DNA of 64,000 nucleotides from Parashewanella spongiae (GTDB lineage: Bacteria > Pseudomonadota > Gammaproteobacteria > Enterobacterales > Shewanellaceae), in the NCBI RefSeq assembly GCF_004358345.1, contig NZ_CP037952.1:4526001-4590000 (forward strand), in the 5' to 3' direction. Below, in pieces: positions 36,361-46,453 of this stretch. Position 1 is the stretch's first letter, and each line of letters begins with the position of its first letter. The translations under genes and the position numbers were made by a program. Under the pieces are notes generated by a model that did no database searches, had not been told where the DNA came from, and worked only from the letters and a program-made list of their open reading frames with translations.

Positions 36361-36389
36361 TCGTAAACCTTAATTCAAGCTCTCAAATT

Positions 36390-36415
36390 AAAAAGGCCGC
36401 ATATGCGGCCTTTTT
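36390..36415. terminator. Bidirectional terminator
   Basis: AAAAGGCCGC and its inverse GCGGCCTTTT around ATAT, with A and T tracts on both sides. It lies between the convergent TonB-C and deoD genes and can stop both. Confidence 0.9.
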
Positions 36416-36433
36416 AACGTCAAATGATAAGCG

Positions 36434-37144
36434 TTAAAGCTCAACAACTGCATCCAACGTCATTTCAATCATGTCGTTAAAAGTAGTTTGACGCTCATCA
36501 GAACTTGTCGCTTCACCGGTACGGATATGATCAGATACAGTAACGATACAAAGCGCTTTAGCGCCTAATTCATGTGCAACACCGTAAAGACCCGCCGCTT
36601 CCATTTCAACGCCTAAGACACCCATTTTTTCCATGGTATCGAACATTTCAGGCAATGGCGTATAGAAAAGATCAGCAGAAAAAACGTTTCCGACTTGAGT
36701 CTTTGTGCCACGCTTTTCAGCAGAATCTATGACGGCTTTCATTAGGCCATAATCAGCAATAGCAGCAAAATCTTGTTGCTTAAAGCGCAAACGGTTAGCT
36801 TGTGAGTCGGTACATGCGCCCATACCAATGATCACGTCACGTACTTTCACGTCTAGGCTGATCGCACCACAAGTGCCCACGCGGATCAGGTTTTTAACAC
36901 CATAATCTTTGATGAGTTCGGTCGCATAAATTGAACACGAAGGAATGCCCATACCTGAACCCATAACCGAAACTCGTGTTCCTTTATAAGTACCAGTAAA
37001 ACCAAGCATGTTACGAACATCAGTAACTTGCTCAACATTTTCTAAAAATGTTTCTGCAATGTATTTTGCACGTAATGGATCGCCAGGAAATAAAACAGTT
37101 TCTGCAAATGCGCCATCAGCAGCATTAATATGTGGTGTAGCCAT
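36434..37144 (-). CDS. deoD: Purine nucleoside phosphorylase, DeoD type
   Basis: Phosphorolytically cleaves purine (deoxy)ribonucleosides to the base and (deoxy)ribose-1-phosphate. 236 residues, the normal bacterial hexameric PNP length. Signatures: [49 protein letters not shown] and the catalytic Asp in VSDHIRTGE. Start ATG at 37144. It is the last gene of deoCABD, separated by 176 bases from deoB, so it may have an extra promoter there. Confidence 0.97.
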   Translation of the reverse strand: MATPHINAADGAFAETVLFPGDPLRAKYIAETFLENVEQVTDVRNMLGFTGTYKGTRVSVMGSGMGIPSCSIYATELIKDYGVKNLIRVGTCGAISLDVKVRDVIIGMGACTDSQANRLRFKQQDFAAIADYGLMKAVIDSAEKRGTKTQVGNVFSADLFYTPLPEMFDTMEKMGVLGVEMEAAGLYGVAHELGAKALCIVTVSDHIRTGEATSSDERQTTFNDMIEMTLDAVVEL

Positions 37145-37320
37145 GGAAATAACCCCTATTAAAATTTTAAGGTCTTAACCTTGTGTTATGTTGCGGGTTA
37201 ACTTACCCGCTTAAAATCAAATCGTCATCAAAAACTCTAAACAAATTAACTCAATTGAATAGAGCATGAACAAATTGTGCTATCAATAGACAATAGCCAC
37301 TCAATCTGCTCAGTAAAATA

Positions 37321-38538
37321 TTAACTAATGAAAGACTTACCGTATTCCATCGGTTCAAGTTTGTAGTAACTTGCGATGGATTGTCCCATATCAGCAAAGG
37401 TATCTCTTCCGCCTAACGAACCCGGCTTTAACCCTGCACCTAACGCCAAAACAGGAACATGTTCACGAGTATGCTCTGTTCCTGGCCAAGTTGGATCACA
37501 ACCATGATCCGCTGTCAGCAGTAATAAATCATCGGCTTCCAATATAGCGAGCAATTCAGGTAAACGTGAATCGAAGTATTCTAAGCCACGCGCATAACCA
37601 GCAACATCTCGTCTATGACCATAATGAGAGTCAAAATCAACAAAGTTAGTAAAGACTATCGTGCGATCATTCGCTTGCTTCACTTGTTCTAATGTTGCGT
37701 CAAATAGAGCTTCTAAGCCATTTGCTTTTACTTTTTTAGTGATCCCGCAATGGGCGTAAATATCGGCAATTTTCCCTACACTTACCACCTCACCACCAGC
37801 TGCTTTCAGCTTATCTAAAACAGTCTTGCTAGGCGGCTCTAAAGATAGATCACGACGATTGCCCGTACGAGCAAACTCTTTTGCATTGGCACCATTAAAT
37901 GGTCGAGCAATTACGCGACCAATATTATAAGGTTCAAGCTCTTCACGGACAATTTCACAGAGTTTGTAAAGATTGTCTAAGCCGAAAGACTCTTCATGAC
38001 AAGCAACTTGGAATACTGAATCAGCCGAAGTATAAAAAATAGGATGACCGCTGCGCATGTGCTCTTCACCCAACTCCTCTAATATAGCCGTTCCTGAAGC
38101 ATGGCAATTACCTAGGAATCCATCTAGTCCTGCCCGTTCAAGTATTTTATCGGTTAACCCTTTTGGAAATGAGTGATTTAAATCAGTGAAGTAGCCCCAG
38201 TCAAATAATACTGGTACGCCGGCTATTTCCCAATGCCCACTCGGGGTATCTTTACCTGTACTGATTTCAGCGGCGTAACCATAAGTGCCAATCAGTTCAA
38301 CATTCTCATCAAAACCTGAAGCAAAATGCCCCGTGCTCTCTTTACCAGCATGCCCTAATCCGAGCTTAGCAAGGTTAGGAAGATTTAATGGCCCTTCACG
38401 TCCATCATTTGCTTTACCTTCGGCGCAGGCTTTGGCTATGTGGCCAAAAGTATTTGAACCTACGTCACCAAATGCTTCGGCATCACCAGCAGCGCCTATC
38501 CCAAAGGAGTCGAGCATCAATATAACAGTTCTTTTCAT
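37321..38538 (-). CDS. deoB: Phosphopentomutase
   Basis: Interconverts (deoxy)ribose-1-phosphate and -5-phosphate, linking nucleoside phosphorolysis to DeoC and the pentose pathway. 405 residues, alkaline-phosphatase superfamily. Metal site: [17 protein letters not shown] (Asp10), [12 protein letters not shown] (phosphorylated Thr) and [20 protein letters not shown]. It follows deoA with a 12-base spacer, and both are cotranscribed in the order deoC, deoA, deoB, deoD. Confidence 0.97.
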   Translation of the reverse strand: MKRTVILMLDSFGIGAAGDAEAFGDVGSNTFGHIAKACAEGKANDGREGPLNLPNLAKLGLGHAGKESTGHFASGFDENVELIGTYGYAAEISTGKDTPSGHWEIAGVPVLFDWGYFTDLNHSFPKGLTDKILERAGLDGFLGNCHASGTAILEELGEEHMRSGHPIFYTSADSVFQVACHEESFGLDNLYKLCEIVREELEPYNIGRVIARPFNGANAKEFARTGNRRDLSLEPPSKTVLDKLKAAGGEVVSVGKIADIYAHCGITKKVKANGLEALFDATLEQVKQANDRTIVFTNFVDFDSHYGHRRDVAGYARGLEYFDSRLPELLAILEADDLLLLTADHGCDPTWPGTEHTREHVPVLALGAGLKPGSLGGRDTFADMGQSIASYYKLEPMEYGKSFIS

Positions 38539-38550
38539 TTGCTTATTCCT

Positions 38551-39882
38551 TTACAGATCTTCAGCTCGAATGGCTTTATATATCTCAATCTGTTTTTCAG
38601 GTTTTGTATCACTAATTTTAATGGCGCCTTTAACAGCCAACGAGGCTTCTTCAAATGCCGCTTCTGATTGCGCATGTATCATGGCAATCGGCTTATCAGC
38701 ATCTATTTGCTCGCCTAAGGCACAAACTTGAGTTAATCCCACGCTGTAGTCAAGTGCATCACCGGGCTTACGTCGGCCACCACCTAAGGTTACAACGGCT
38801 AAGCCAAGTTCGCGAGTATCCATACTATGAGCAAAACCACTTCCATCCGCATATACAGGACGAATGATTGATGCTTGTGGCAAATACTTATCGTAAGATT
38901 CAATAAAATCTGTCGGGCCACCTAAGCCAGAAATCATTTTACCAAATATTTCAGCCGCTCGGCCATTTTCCAACACTGTGTTCAGTTTATTACGCGCTTC
39001 AACGGCATTTTTAGCGATACCACCTAATACCAGCATTTCTTGACACAAGCCCATGGTTACTTCGTATAGGCGGGGGTTACGATAACGCCCCGTTAAAAAG
39101 TCAATGGCCTCTTTAACTTCAACAGCATTACCTGCGCAGGATGCCAGCACTTGGTTCATGTCGGTAAGCAAAGCGGTTGTTTTAGTACCTGCACCATTAG
39201 CAACAGCAGTAATGCTCCGTGCCAACTCTTCAGACGCTTCGTAAGTTGGCATAAAGGCACCCGAGCCTACTTTCACATCCATCGCTAAGGCGTCTAAACC
39301 CGCTGCCAGCTTCTTAGAAAGTATTGATGCGGTGATCAATGAAATTGATTCAACCGTGGCAGTATTATCTCGTATTGAATAAAAACGCTTATCCGCAGGC
39401 ACTAAGTCACCAGTTTGACCAATAATCGCCACACCCGCTTCTTTAACCACTTTGCGAAAAAGAGCGCTGTCTGGCTCGGTTTGATAACCAGGAATGGCAT
39501 CAAACTTATCGAGTGTACCGCCAGTATGCCCTAGCCCACGTCCAGAAATCATAGGTACGTAACCACCACAGGCTGCCGCCATAGGGCCAAGCATCAAGCT
39601 GATAACATCACCGACACCACCAGTACTGTGTTTGTCGATAATTGGGCCGTCTAGCCCTAATGCGTCCCAGTTTAGTACCGTTCCTGAATCACGCATTGCT
39701 GTAGTAATAGCAACACGTTCATCCATATTCATGTCATTAAAGTACACCGCCATTCCAAGCGCAGCAATCTGCCCTTCTGAAACACTGTGGTCCGTAATAC
39801 CTTTAACAAAAAATTGAATTTCTTCAGTAGTTAACGCTTGTCCGTTACGTTTTTTACGAATAATTTCCTGAGCTAGAAACAT
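38551..39882 (-). CDS. deoA: Thymidine phosphorylase
   Basis: Cleaves thymidine with phosphate to thymine and deoxyribose-1-phosphate. 443 residues, the E. coli length is 440. Active-site blocks: [15 protein letters not shown] (84-98) and [20 protein letters not shown] (113-132), the family signature. Lies in the deo operon 157 bases after deoC and directly before deoB. Confidence 0.97.
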   Translation of the reverse strand: MFLAQEIIRKKRNGQALTTEEIQFFVKGITDHSVSEGQIAALGMAVYFNDMNMDERVAITTAMRDSGTVLNWDALGLDGPIIDKHSTGGVGDVISLMLGPMAAACGGYVPMISGRGLGHTGGTLDKFDAIPGYQTEPDSALFRKVVKEAGVAIIGQTGDLVPADKRFYSIRDNTATVESISLITASILSKKLAAGLDALAMDVKVGSGAFMPTYEASEELARSITAVANGAGTKTTALLTDMNQVLASCAGNAVEVKEAIDFLTGRYRNPRLYEVTMGLCQEMLVLGGIAKNAVEARNKLNTVLENGRAAEIFGKMISGLGGPTDFIESYDKYLPQASIIRPVYADGSGFAHSMDTRELGLAVVTLGGGRRKPGDALDYSVGLTQVCALGEQIDADKPIAMIHAQSEAAFEEASLAVKGAIKISDTKPEKQIEIYKAIRAEDL

Positions 39883-40039
39883 AATACCGCCTCCCGATAG
39901 CCGTTAGTATCGTTTCAACTAACGGTCATCTTTGCAAGATTAAAAACAAAACTGTAGTAATATTACGAGCAATATTATCTAAATTTCACTGTGACCAAAT
40001 GGAGTTTGATCACAGTTATTCGCTTTGCTTCTCTTGCAA

Positions 40040-40816
40040 TTAATAGCCTTGGTTAGGTTTGGGAGCTTGAGCAAGTTCTAGCGTATGTAATAAGCTGTTT
40101 AACAAACTTGATGCACCAAATCGGAATGTTCGAGGTGTGACCCAATCTTCGCCTAATAAGCGAGTTGCTACGCCTAAGAACTCGGCTGTTGCTGCAGCAT
40201 CACGAACGCCTCCAGCAGGTTTAAAACCAACCTTGGTATTCTTTTCTTTGATGACGGTCATCATGATTTCAGCCGCTTCAAGCGTTGCATTAACAGGTAC
40301 TTTACCTGTTGACGTTTTAATGAAATCGGCACCTGCATCGATTGAAATCTCTGAAGCCTTACGAATAAGCGCAGGATCTTTAAGCACACCAGATTCAATG
40401 ATAACTTTTAGTAAAACGTCACTTTCAGCACACGCTTCTTTACAAGCCTTAACAAGTTCAAGACCAATCTCTTCGTTCCCAGCCATTAATGCGCGATATG
40501 GGAAAACAACATCTACTTCGTCAGCGCCATAAGCAATCGCAGCCAAGGTTTCCGTTAATGCGATTTGAATATCATCGTTACCATGTGGGAAGTTTGTTAC
40601 GGTAGCAATTTGAATATCTTTTGCGCCCAGTTCTTTAAGGGTTTTACGAGCAATAGGAATAAAGCGCGGGTAAATACAAATTGCAGCAGTGTGGCCTGCC
40701 GGAGTCAATGCTTTATGGCATAGTTCGATAACTTTTTGATCGGTATCGTCATCGTTTAACGTGGTTAAATCCATTAGGCTAATGCCACGTTGTGCAGCTT
40801 GTTTTAAATCAGTCAT
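40040..40816 (-). CDS. deoC: Deoxyribose-phosphate aldolase
   Basis: Splits 2-deoxyribose-5-phosphate into acetaldehyde and glyceraldehyde-3-phosphate, ending deoxynucleoside catabolism. 258 residues from [17 protein letters not shown], very close to E. coli DeoC (259). The Schiff-base lysine is in FIKTSTGK, the second lysine in VGFKPAGG, and the Asp in [14 protein letters not shown] chose ATG 40816, preceded by GGAGAAAG; an upstream ATG at 40861 adds 15 non-homologous residues. First gene of deoCABD. Confidence 0.97.
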   Translation of the reverse strand: MTDLKQAAQRGISLMDLTTLNDDDTDQKVIELCHKALTPAGHTAAICIYPRFIPIARKTLKELGAKDIQIATVTNFPHGNDDIQIALTETLAAIAYGADEVDVVFPYRALMAGNEEIGLELVKACKEACAESDVLLKVIIESGVLKDPALIRKASEISIDAGADFIKTSTGKVPVNATLEAAEIMMTVIKEKNTKVGFKPAGGVRDAAATAEFLGVATRLLGEDWVTPRTFRFGASSLLNSLLHTLELAQAPKPNQGY

Positions 40817-41203
40817 ATGCTTTCTCCAAACAATAAATAGACAAAATATTGTGCTTGGCACAATCCTTCGAAAGGCAATTAGTATTTAATATTTGTTTTG
40901 TAGCCGGTTCTTAGATCGTGCCGCCAGCATGTACTGGCATAAAATCAGAAGTATTCAATGTCACACGCTCGCATTAATTAAATGCAAGGCGCAGTGACTA
41001 TCTTGACAATTAAGCCACGACTTGAATCCTTGAAGACCGGAAGAGAGGAATGATTGAAATCCACTTTTCCGCGAAAACTCCATTTTAACGCGAGAAAAAT
41101 ATAAACTTTTATTTGAATTCACTTTGTGAACTAAGTCTAATTCGAATAAAAACTCATAAAGTTAATAGAGCCGCAAAAGCAGCTCTATCTTTATCATCTA
41201 CAA
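40817..41203. other. deo operon promoter region and tsx 3' flank
   Basis: 387 bases without a gene. The deoC promoter should lie here. TTCACTTTGTGAA near 41118-41130 is a compact inverted repeat of CRP/CytR half-site type but does not have canonical spacing. A hairpin ATAGAGC/GCTCTAT (41165-41188) near the right edge may end tsx transcription. Confidence 0.4.
41165..41188 (-). terminator. Putative hairpin terminator of the tsx-like gene
   Basis: ATAGAGC pairs with GCTCTAT across a ten-base loop, downstream of the minus-strand porin gene. The following T tract is weak, so efficiency is uncertain. Confidence 0.45.
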
Positions 41204-42016
41204 TCAGAAATTGTATTTTGCAGTATAAATAATCGCATCGTGGTACGCAGCAGTACCTAGCTTATTATCTGCATAGCGATATTGAATACCTGTAGTGAAT
41301 TTAGGTGTCATATTCCACCATAATGCAACAGCACCGTTTTGGCCTACTGATTTCAATGTATGTTCTGTTCCATTGCCACGGAATTGGTCTTCTCTAGCAA
41401 ATTCAGTTTCATGCCACTGACTCACCATGAAATCTTGTCCCATAGCTTTAAAGTTATAGCCTAAAACCCAACCCGCCATATAGCCATTGAAACCAGAACC
41501 TGAGAAAGTTTGGTTTTCATAATGCAAACCTAAAAACGGTTTCATCCAAAAACCTGATTCAGTATTAATATCGTAGCTTGCACCAACAACAATATTCTGA
41601 TCAAAGAAACCTTCGCCGCCCACAGTCAGGCTGTAAATATGACCATATGCATTCCAGTTTGATTTACCGATGTTGTAAGCGATAGAGCCTTTGGCTGCAA
41701 TTCTGAATGAATCAGTTACTGGAGCACCACTAAAATCACGCTCTGAAGTGTTAGTATTTTGTGGATTTTCAAAATCAACAAAACCATAAACGTCACCCCA
41801 GTCGTAACCTGCTCCGCCTTCAATTTCTAGGTAAAAGAAATCTTCTTTAGCACCACCAAAACCGTTATTAGAACGATCTTCAGCTTTATCGCTCCAATCT
41901 AAATAGTTTAATGAAACATCCATGAAACCATAGTACTGTTCAGCTTGAACTGAACCAGCTGTCATAGCAGCAAAAGTCGCACCGGCTAAAGCCAACATTT
42001 TAACATTTTTCATCAT
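41204..42016 (-). CDS. Tsx/OmpK-family nucleoside-specific outer-membrane channel
   Basis: A protein of about 270 residues with a signal peptide (KMLALAGATFAAMTAGSVQAEQ) followed by a 12-strand beta-barrel of the Tsx/OmpK family: YYGFMDVSLNYLDWSD, GGAGYDWGDVYGFVDFENP, the central KPFLGLHYENQTF, and a C-terminal strand IIYTAKYNF with the terminal Phe. It would let nucleosides cross the outer membrane. Position between nupC and deo supports this. Start taken as ATG 42016, followed by ATGAAA; 42025 is an alternative. A CRP-like site lies upstream. Confidence 0.88.
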   Translation of the reverse strand: MMKNVKMLALAGATFAAMTAGSVQAEQYYGFMDVSLNYLDWSDKAEDRSNNGFGGAKEDFFYLEIEGGAGYDWGDVYGFVDFENPQNTNTSERDFSGAPVTDSFRIAAKGSIAYNIGKSNWNAYGHIYSLTVGGEGFFDQNIVVGASYDINTESGFWMKPFLGLHYENQTFSGSGFNGYMAGWVLGYNFKAMGQDFMVSQWHETEFAREDQFRGNGTEHTLKSVGQNGAVALWWNMTPKFTTGIQYRYADNKLGTAAYHDAIIYTAKYNF

Positions 42017-42142
42017 CAACCCCATTATTTTGATTTGCTACCTTCGTGGGTAGCGTTCTTTTTTTATGGCGTTCGCATTTTACCTCTATTGGCTAAAAGC
42101 ACAATAATATTAACGTAAAAATATGAACTCAAAATTCTTAAA

Positions 42143-42158
42143 TGTGAACAAAATCGCA
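42143..42158 (-). promoter_or_regulatory. Candidate CRP site upstream of the tsx-like gene
   Basis: TGTGAACAAAATCGCA fits TGTGA-N6-TCACA with one mismatch, about 130 bases before the porin start. Nucleoside uptake genes are CRP-regulated in E. coli, so activation by cAMP-CRP is plausible. Site quality is moderate. Confidence 0.5.
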
Positions 42159-42303
42159 ATTTTGTTTAAAATGCGTTATCAACTTTTTAAAATTATTATT
42201 TGATAGTTAATAATCTTATTTTTAGCTGAACTGCCGTTTAAGGCATAACACAGGAAAAACAGTGAAATATGGTTGGAATTAACCCCGATAAAAAGGATTG
42301 AAA

Positions 42304-42327
42304 TAGCAGCGACCTAAGTCGCTGCTA
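42304..42327 (-). terminator. nupC hairpin terminator
   Basis: A perfect 10-bp stem TAGCAGCGAC with its inverse around CTAA, immediately after the nupC stop on the minus strand. The following T tract is interrupted (ATTTCAATCC). Confidence 0.65.
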
Positions 42328-42333
42328 AAGTCA

Positions 42334-43596
42334 TTACATAGCCAAGAATAGGCCTGCAAGAGTTGCACTCATTAAGTTCGCCATAGAGCCAGCGATAACG
42401 GCACGAATACCTAATTTAGCAAGGTCGTGACGACGATTTGGAGCCATAGCACCAAGACCACCTAATAGAATAGCAATTGAAGATAAGTTTGCGAAACCAC
42501 ACAATGCGAATGAAATGATAGCTTTAGTACGATCAGACATTGCCACACCTGTTTCAGCGACAGCTTTAAAGCCTTCTGCAGAAGAATCAAGTAGGTATGG
42601 AGCAAAGTTTAAGTAAGCAACGAATTCGTTTACAACAATCTTTTGACCGATGAATGAACCAGCAACAAGTGCTTCATTCCAAGGTACACCAATCAAGAAT
42701 GCAAGCGGCATAAACACATAACCAAGGATTAATTCTAGTGTTAAACCTTCAACACCAAACCAACCACCAACACCACCGATGATGCCGTTAACCATAGCGA
42801 TTAGGCCAACAAACGCAATAAGCATAGCGCCTACGTTAAGTGCTAAATGCATACCTGAAGCAGCACCTGCAGCAGCAGCGTCTAATACGTTAGCAGGCTT
42901 ATCAGGATCTTCAGGAAGATCAACCATGTCATCTTTAACGTCATCAGTTTCTGGGTGCATCAGCTTAGCCATTAATAGACCACCTGGTGCCGCCATGAAT
43001 GAAGCTGCAACTAAGTATTCAATCGGTACACCCATTTGCGCGTAACCAGCAAGCACAGAACCTGCAATTGAAGCTAGACCACCAACCATGATTGCAAACA
43101 ATTCAGATTGAGACATCGTTGGAATAAATGGACGAACAATCAGCGGAGCTTCAGTTTGGCCAACAAAAATGTTCGCTGTTGCTGACATTGACTCTGTACG
43201 ACTAGTACCAAGTGCTTTTTGTAAACCACCACCAATGATACGAATGACCCATTGCATGATACCTAGGTAATAAAGTACAGCGATCAATGATGAGAAGAAA
43301 ATAATAATTGGTAGTACGTTAATCGCAAAGATAAAACCTACTTTAAATTTGGCTAAATCACCAAATAAGAAACCGATACCACTATTTGCGTAGCTAATAA
43401 CGTGAGACACTGCGTCAGAAGCACCTTTAAGAATGTCTTTTCCTACAGGTATATACAGAACAAAACCACCAAACGCCGCTTGAATGGCTAAAGCACCGCC
43501 CACAGCACGTTTACTGATCGCTTTTCTGTTATTAGATAGGAGATAACCTATCCCAAGTAGGACAACGATCCCTACTAAACTCATTATAATATTCAT
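42334..43596 (-). CDS. nupC: NupC-family concentrative nucleoside transporter
   Basis: A 420-residue inner-membrane nucleoside symporter of the CNT family, probably ten helices. Conserved blocks: [38 protein letters not shown] (the family signature with the Gln/Thr nucleoside site), [20 protein letters not shown] and [16 protein letters not shown]. It takes up nucleosides after Tsx brings them through the outer membrane. Expressed on the same strand as tsx and deo but as its own unit. Confidence 0.93.
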   Translation of the reverse strand: MNIIMSLVGIVVLLGIGYLLSNNRKAISKRAVGGALAIQAAFGGFVLYIPVGKDILKGASDAVSHVISYANSGIGFLFGDLAKFKVGFIFAINVLPIIIFFSSLIAVLYYLGIMQWVIRIIGGGLQKALGTSRTESMSATANIFVGQTEAPLIVRPFIPTMSQSELFAIMVGGLASIAGSVLAGYAQMGVPIEYLVAASFMAAPGGLLMAKLMHPETDDVKDDMVDLPEDPDKPANVLDAAAAGAASGMHLALNVGAMLIAFVGLIAMVNGIIGGVGGWFGVEGLTLELILGYVFMPLAFLIGVPWNEALVAGSFIGQKIVVNEFVAYLNFAPYLLDSSAEGFKAVAETGVAMSDRTKAIISFALCGFANLSSIAILLGGLGAMAPNRRHDLAKLGIRAVIAGSMANLMSATLAGLFLAM

Positions 43597-43774
43597 TTAC
43601 CATCACCCTAAATTGTTAACGTTTTTTAATTATGTTGTTAACCAACCCATTTCAGGTGAGGATTATACCTAAGCTATTAGGAAAAATCGTTGTCTCGATC
43701 AAATTTTTGAAATTAACTATTAACGAATTAGCGTACGATGTAACAACAAAAAATATGAATCCTTACAAATAAAG

Positions 43775-44542
43775 CTAATAGTCAACAGCTTGAAAAAAAG
43801 ATGCCAGCAACTGTTTCCTAACCAGAACAGTTGGTTTTTGTGTTAAATCGACAATTTTTGTGACAATTTCATTAATAAGAAGTGGAGTATTGCGATTTCC
43901 TTCACACATTTTAGGTAACATCGCTGGTGAATCTGTTTCAACAACGAAGTGTTCTAGTGACAACTCTTTGATTGTGTTCTGAAGCTTTTTTGCACTATCA
44001 TTTAAAATCAGTCCGCCAATACCCAATTTGAAACCTAACTTAATGTAGTTTTTCGCTATCTCGGAACTGCCGTAAAAACCGTGTATGATCCCACCAAATT
44101 CAAAATCATTTTTTTTCAATAACTCAAGAACCTCTGAATGCGCTTTCACAGCATGAATAATTAAAGGCAATTTCGCCGCTTTAGCCAGCAAGATTTGCCG
44201 TTTAAACACTTCAAGTTGCCAATGCCAATTTTCATTCTTGATTTTGTCTAAACCACATTCACCAATGGCTACAAAACGTTCATTCTGCTGTTCACGCTGA
44301 ACGTAATCTTGTAATGCTATGCAGCCTTTTTCGATATTTTTATCAGCAAACCAAGGATGTATCCCTAGCGCAAAAGGGCATTTAAACTCATGTGCTACTT
44401 GCAATTGCTTAGACCACTTGGCAGGCGAGACTCCCGGGATCAAGGCTGACACTATTCCCTGTGACTTCATTTCTTTAAACAACTCAATTCTATCGTGATC
44501 GAACACTTCAAAATCAAGGTGAGCATGACTATCAATCAACAT
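43775..44542 (-). CDS. TatD-family metal-dependent hydrolase (YjjV-like)
   Basis: A 255-residue amidohydrolase-fold DNase-like protein. Metal ligands: DSHAHLDF (start), GIHPWFADK, AIGECGLDKI (Glu), PLIIHAVKAH (His), GGIIHGF (His) and VVETDSPAML (Asp). YjjV/TatD proteins have 3'-5' exonuclease activity; the substrate here is unproven. In E. coli yjjV is next to deoC, which agrees with its position. Confidence 0.9.
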   Translation of the reverse strand: MLIDSHAHLDFEVFDHDRIELFKEMKSQGIVSALIPGVSPAKWSKQLQVAHEFKCPFALGIHPWFADKNIEKGCIALQDYVQREQQNERFVAIGECGLDKIKNENWHWQLEVFKRQILLAKAAKLPLIIHAVKAHSEVLELLKKNDFEFGGIIHGFYGSSEIAKNYIKLGFKLGIGGLILNDSAKKLQNTIKELSLEHFVVETDSPAMLPKMCEGNRNTPLLINEIVTKIVDLTQKPTVLVRKQLLASFFQAVDY

Positions 44543-44568
44543 TATTTTTCTCTTGTTTTGTCAATTAA

Positions 44569-44803
44569 CCTAAAAACATCAGTTGAACGCTGAGTATATG
44601 AGTAACTGTTTGAGTCAATAAGATGACTTTATCATCATGACTTTCACCCAATGAGTGAAGTGCTCTACGCTCACAAGCTTGCTAAAATGGCTGCTATCTG
44701 CGTTGTAACTTTTGCAAGTAGAATATAACTACTTGCTGCAAGCTACGCCTTACTATCAGCCATTTTTCTACGCTTGAGAACGCAGTCAACTGATGTTTTT
44801 AGG
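44569..44803. repeat. MITE-233 copy 4, without intron (empty site)
   Basis: A 235-bp solitary copy with perfect 18-bp inverted ends CCTAAAAACATCAGTTGA and a perfect 5-bp duplication ATTAA (44564-44568, 44804-44808). It shows what the four intron-loaded copies looked like before insertion. Non-coding. Confidence 0.92.
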
Positions 44804-44808
44804 ATTAA

Positions 44809-44995
44809 GGAAAGTTGCGGAAGAAAGTATACCGATGAGTTCTCGTCACTCCAGCGCAGGCTAGAAACCAAGTAACAACAGTTTTGTATTTCAGTAGTCT
44901 AGTGCCTATGCTTTTTTCTATAAAAATCACTGGATACCAGCCTTCGCTGGCATGACAAAGATTGGTACTTTCTAAATCGCTAGATCCCTAAGGAA
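44809..44995. repeat. MITE, GGGA-type, overlapping the symporter 3' end
   Basis: Starts GGAAAGTTGCGGAAGAAAG directly after the MITE-233 duplication and ends GATCCCTAAGGAA. It contains a degenerate REP motif (ACAACAGTTTTGTATT near 44876). Its right border supplies the last codons of the symporter gene on the minus strand. Confidence 0.75.
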
Positions 44996-46362
44996 TTTCC
45001 ATAAAATTTTAAACTGATTAACAACATGATGAAACTGCCAAGCACTCCCAATACATTAGCACTCAATACACTGTCCGCTGTTAAAAATAGATTTGCGGCA
45101 ATTGTCGTTACAACCCCAGTGACTCCGCAATAGTAAAAACCTTGTACCGATAGTTTCCTTCCAAAAATTGCCGCAATTAATGGAACAACTAAAACTGGTG
45201 TCCAAACACTATAACTGTATATCAAAATATCTAAAATACTGTCTACGCTCATGGCTATGCCCATGGCACCAAGCCCTAAAATCACTGAAACACACCTTAC
45301 AATTCCCAGTTTTTGATGCTGATTATGATCTTGATTAGCAAAAATAAAAGGTAGTATGTCTTGAGTAAAGGCAATAGAACCCGCATTCAAAAAGCTTGAA
45401 GCTGATGACATGATCACCGAGATAATTCCTGCGATAACTAAACCTTTTACGCCCGATGGCATGGCTTGGTTAATGACATAGGGGATACTAGCATTAGGAT
45501 CAATATTACTATTCATCGTAAAAGCCACAATGCCAATGAGACCAGCCATTAAAAATATTGGCGCTGATATACAAGAGGCGATCACAGTGGCAATTTTAGT
45601 CTGTTGGATCGATTTAGCCATAAATAATCGCTGTACGTAGGGTGGAACCAGCACCTCTCCGAACAAAAAAGTCAAAAATATCGCGACAAAGTGCCAACAT
45701 CCTGATGAACTTATAAACGGGTTTAATTTAGATACCGGCACTGTCTCCACAACCAAGCGCCACCCACCTAAACTGTTGATTGCGAAGATAAGAATCAGCG
45801 GAATCCCAATGATGATGAGGAAAAACTGAAATGTGTCCGTGTATACAACTCCGCGCATACCCGCTATTGACGAATAAAATACGATGACGCTAAAGCCAAT
45901 CAGAATACCTAATTCAGGTTTTAAGTTAAAAAATAAGCTAAACATTGCGCCAATGGCGCTGACCTGCGAGCCTAATATGCCAATACAAACGAGCAAGGAA
46001 AATATACCCGTGATCAGCTTGGCCTTATGACCGTAATGACGACCAATAATATCGCCTACCGAGTGACAATCATTATATTGCTGCATTCTCGGTGCAATAA
46101 ACCAACCCACTAAAAGTTCTTTTAAGCTAAAACCAAGTAGCCCAAAGGCATAAACTAAACCAATTGAGTATGCTTTCGCTGCATTCCCCATAATATAGCC
46201 ACCGCCGAGAAACGAGGCTGTTACGGTTGCGCAAAGAGTGAAACTTCCGAAAGAGCGCTTCCACACTGAATATTCGGAAAAAGTTGTGATATTACGGCTA
46301 CCGTAGATACCAATTAAAATGTTGATGAAGAAAAAACAGCCAATAATCGTAATGTCTAACAT
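44980..46362 (-). CDS. Sodium:solute symporter (SSS family)
   Basis: An inner-membrane transporter of about 460 residues with 12-13 hydrophobic segments. Blocks typical of SSS proteins: ASFLGGGYIMGNAAKAYSIG, KELLVGWFIAPRMQQ, YSSIAGMRGVVYTDTFQFFL (family signature), GEVLVPPYVQRLFMAKS and VIMSSASSFLNAGSIAFTQDI (sodium-site Ser). Substrate unknown. Start ATG 46362 has AGGA upstream; a longer frame to 46476 overlaps prfC. The final residues (NSLGI) and stop are encoded by the border of the adjacent MITE, so the native C-terminus was replaced. Confidence 0.87.
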   Translation of the reverse strand: MLDITIIGCFFFINILIGIYGSRNITTFSEYSVWKRSFGSFTLCATVTASFLGGGYIMGNAAKAYSIGLVYAFGLLGFSLKELLVGWFIAPRMQQYNDCHSVGDIIGRHYGHKAKLITGIFSLLVCIGILGSQVSAIGAMFSLFFNLKPELGILIGFSVIVFYSSIAGMRGVVYTDTFQFFLIIIGIPLILIFAINSLGGWRLVVETVPVSKLNPFISSSGCWHFVAIFLTFLFGEVLVPPYVQRLFMAKSIQQTKIATVIASCISAPIFLMAGLIGIVAFTMNSNIDPNASIPYVINQAMPSGVKGLVIAGIISVIMSSASSFLNAGSIAFTQDILPFIFANQDHNQHQKLGIVRCVSVILGLGAMGIAMSVDSILDILIYSYSVWTPVLVVPLIAAIFGRKLSVQGFYYCGVTGVVTTIAANLFLTADSVLSANVLGVLGSFIMLLISLKFYGNSLGI

Positions 46363-46398
46363 GAAGCATCCTGTTATGACTCCATGTCGTTTAAGTGA

Positions 46399-46425
46399 CA
46401 AAAAAAGCTGCAAATCGCAGCCTTT
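46399..46425 (-). terminator. prfC rho-independent terminator
   Basis: On the minus strand, GGCTGC-GATTT-GCAGC is followed by seven T residues, just after the prfC stop and before the symporter gene. Confidence 0.75.
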
Positions 46426-46453
46426 ATATTCATTACGTGAATACCCACATAAA

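Noticed and set aside
40930-41150. Canonical CytR/DeoR operators before deoC
   Set aside because: I could find only a compact TTCACTTTGTGAA inverted repeat and no convincing operator pair, so I did not call operators.
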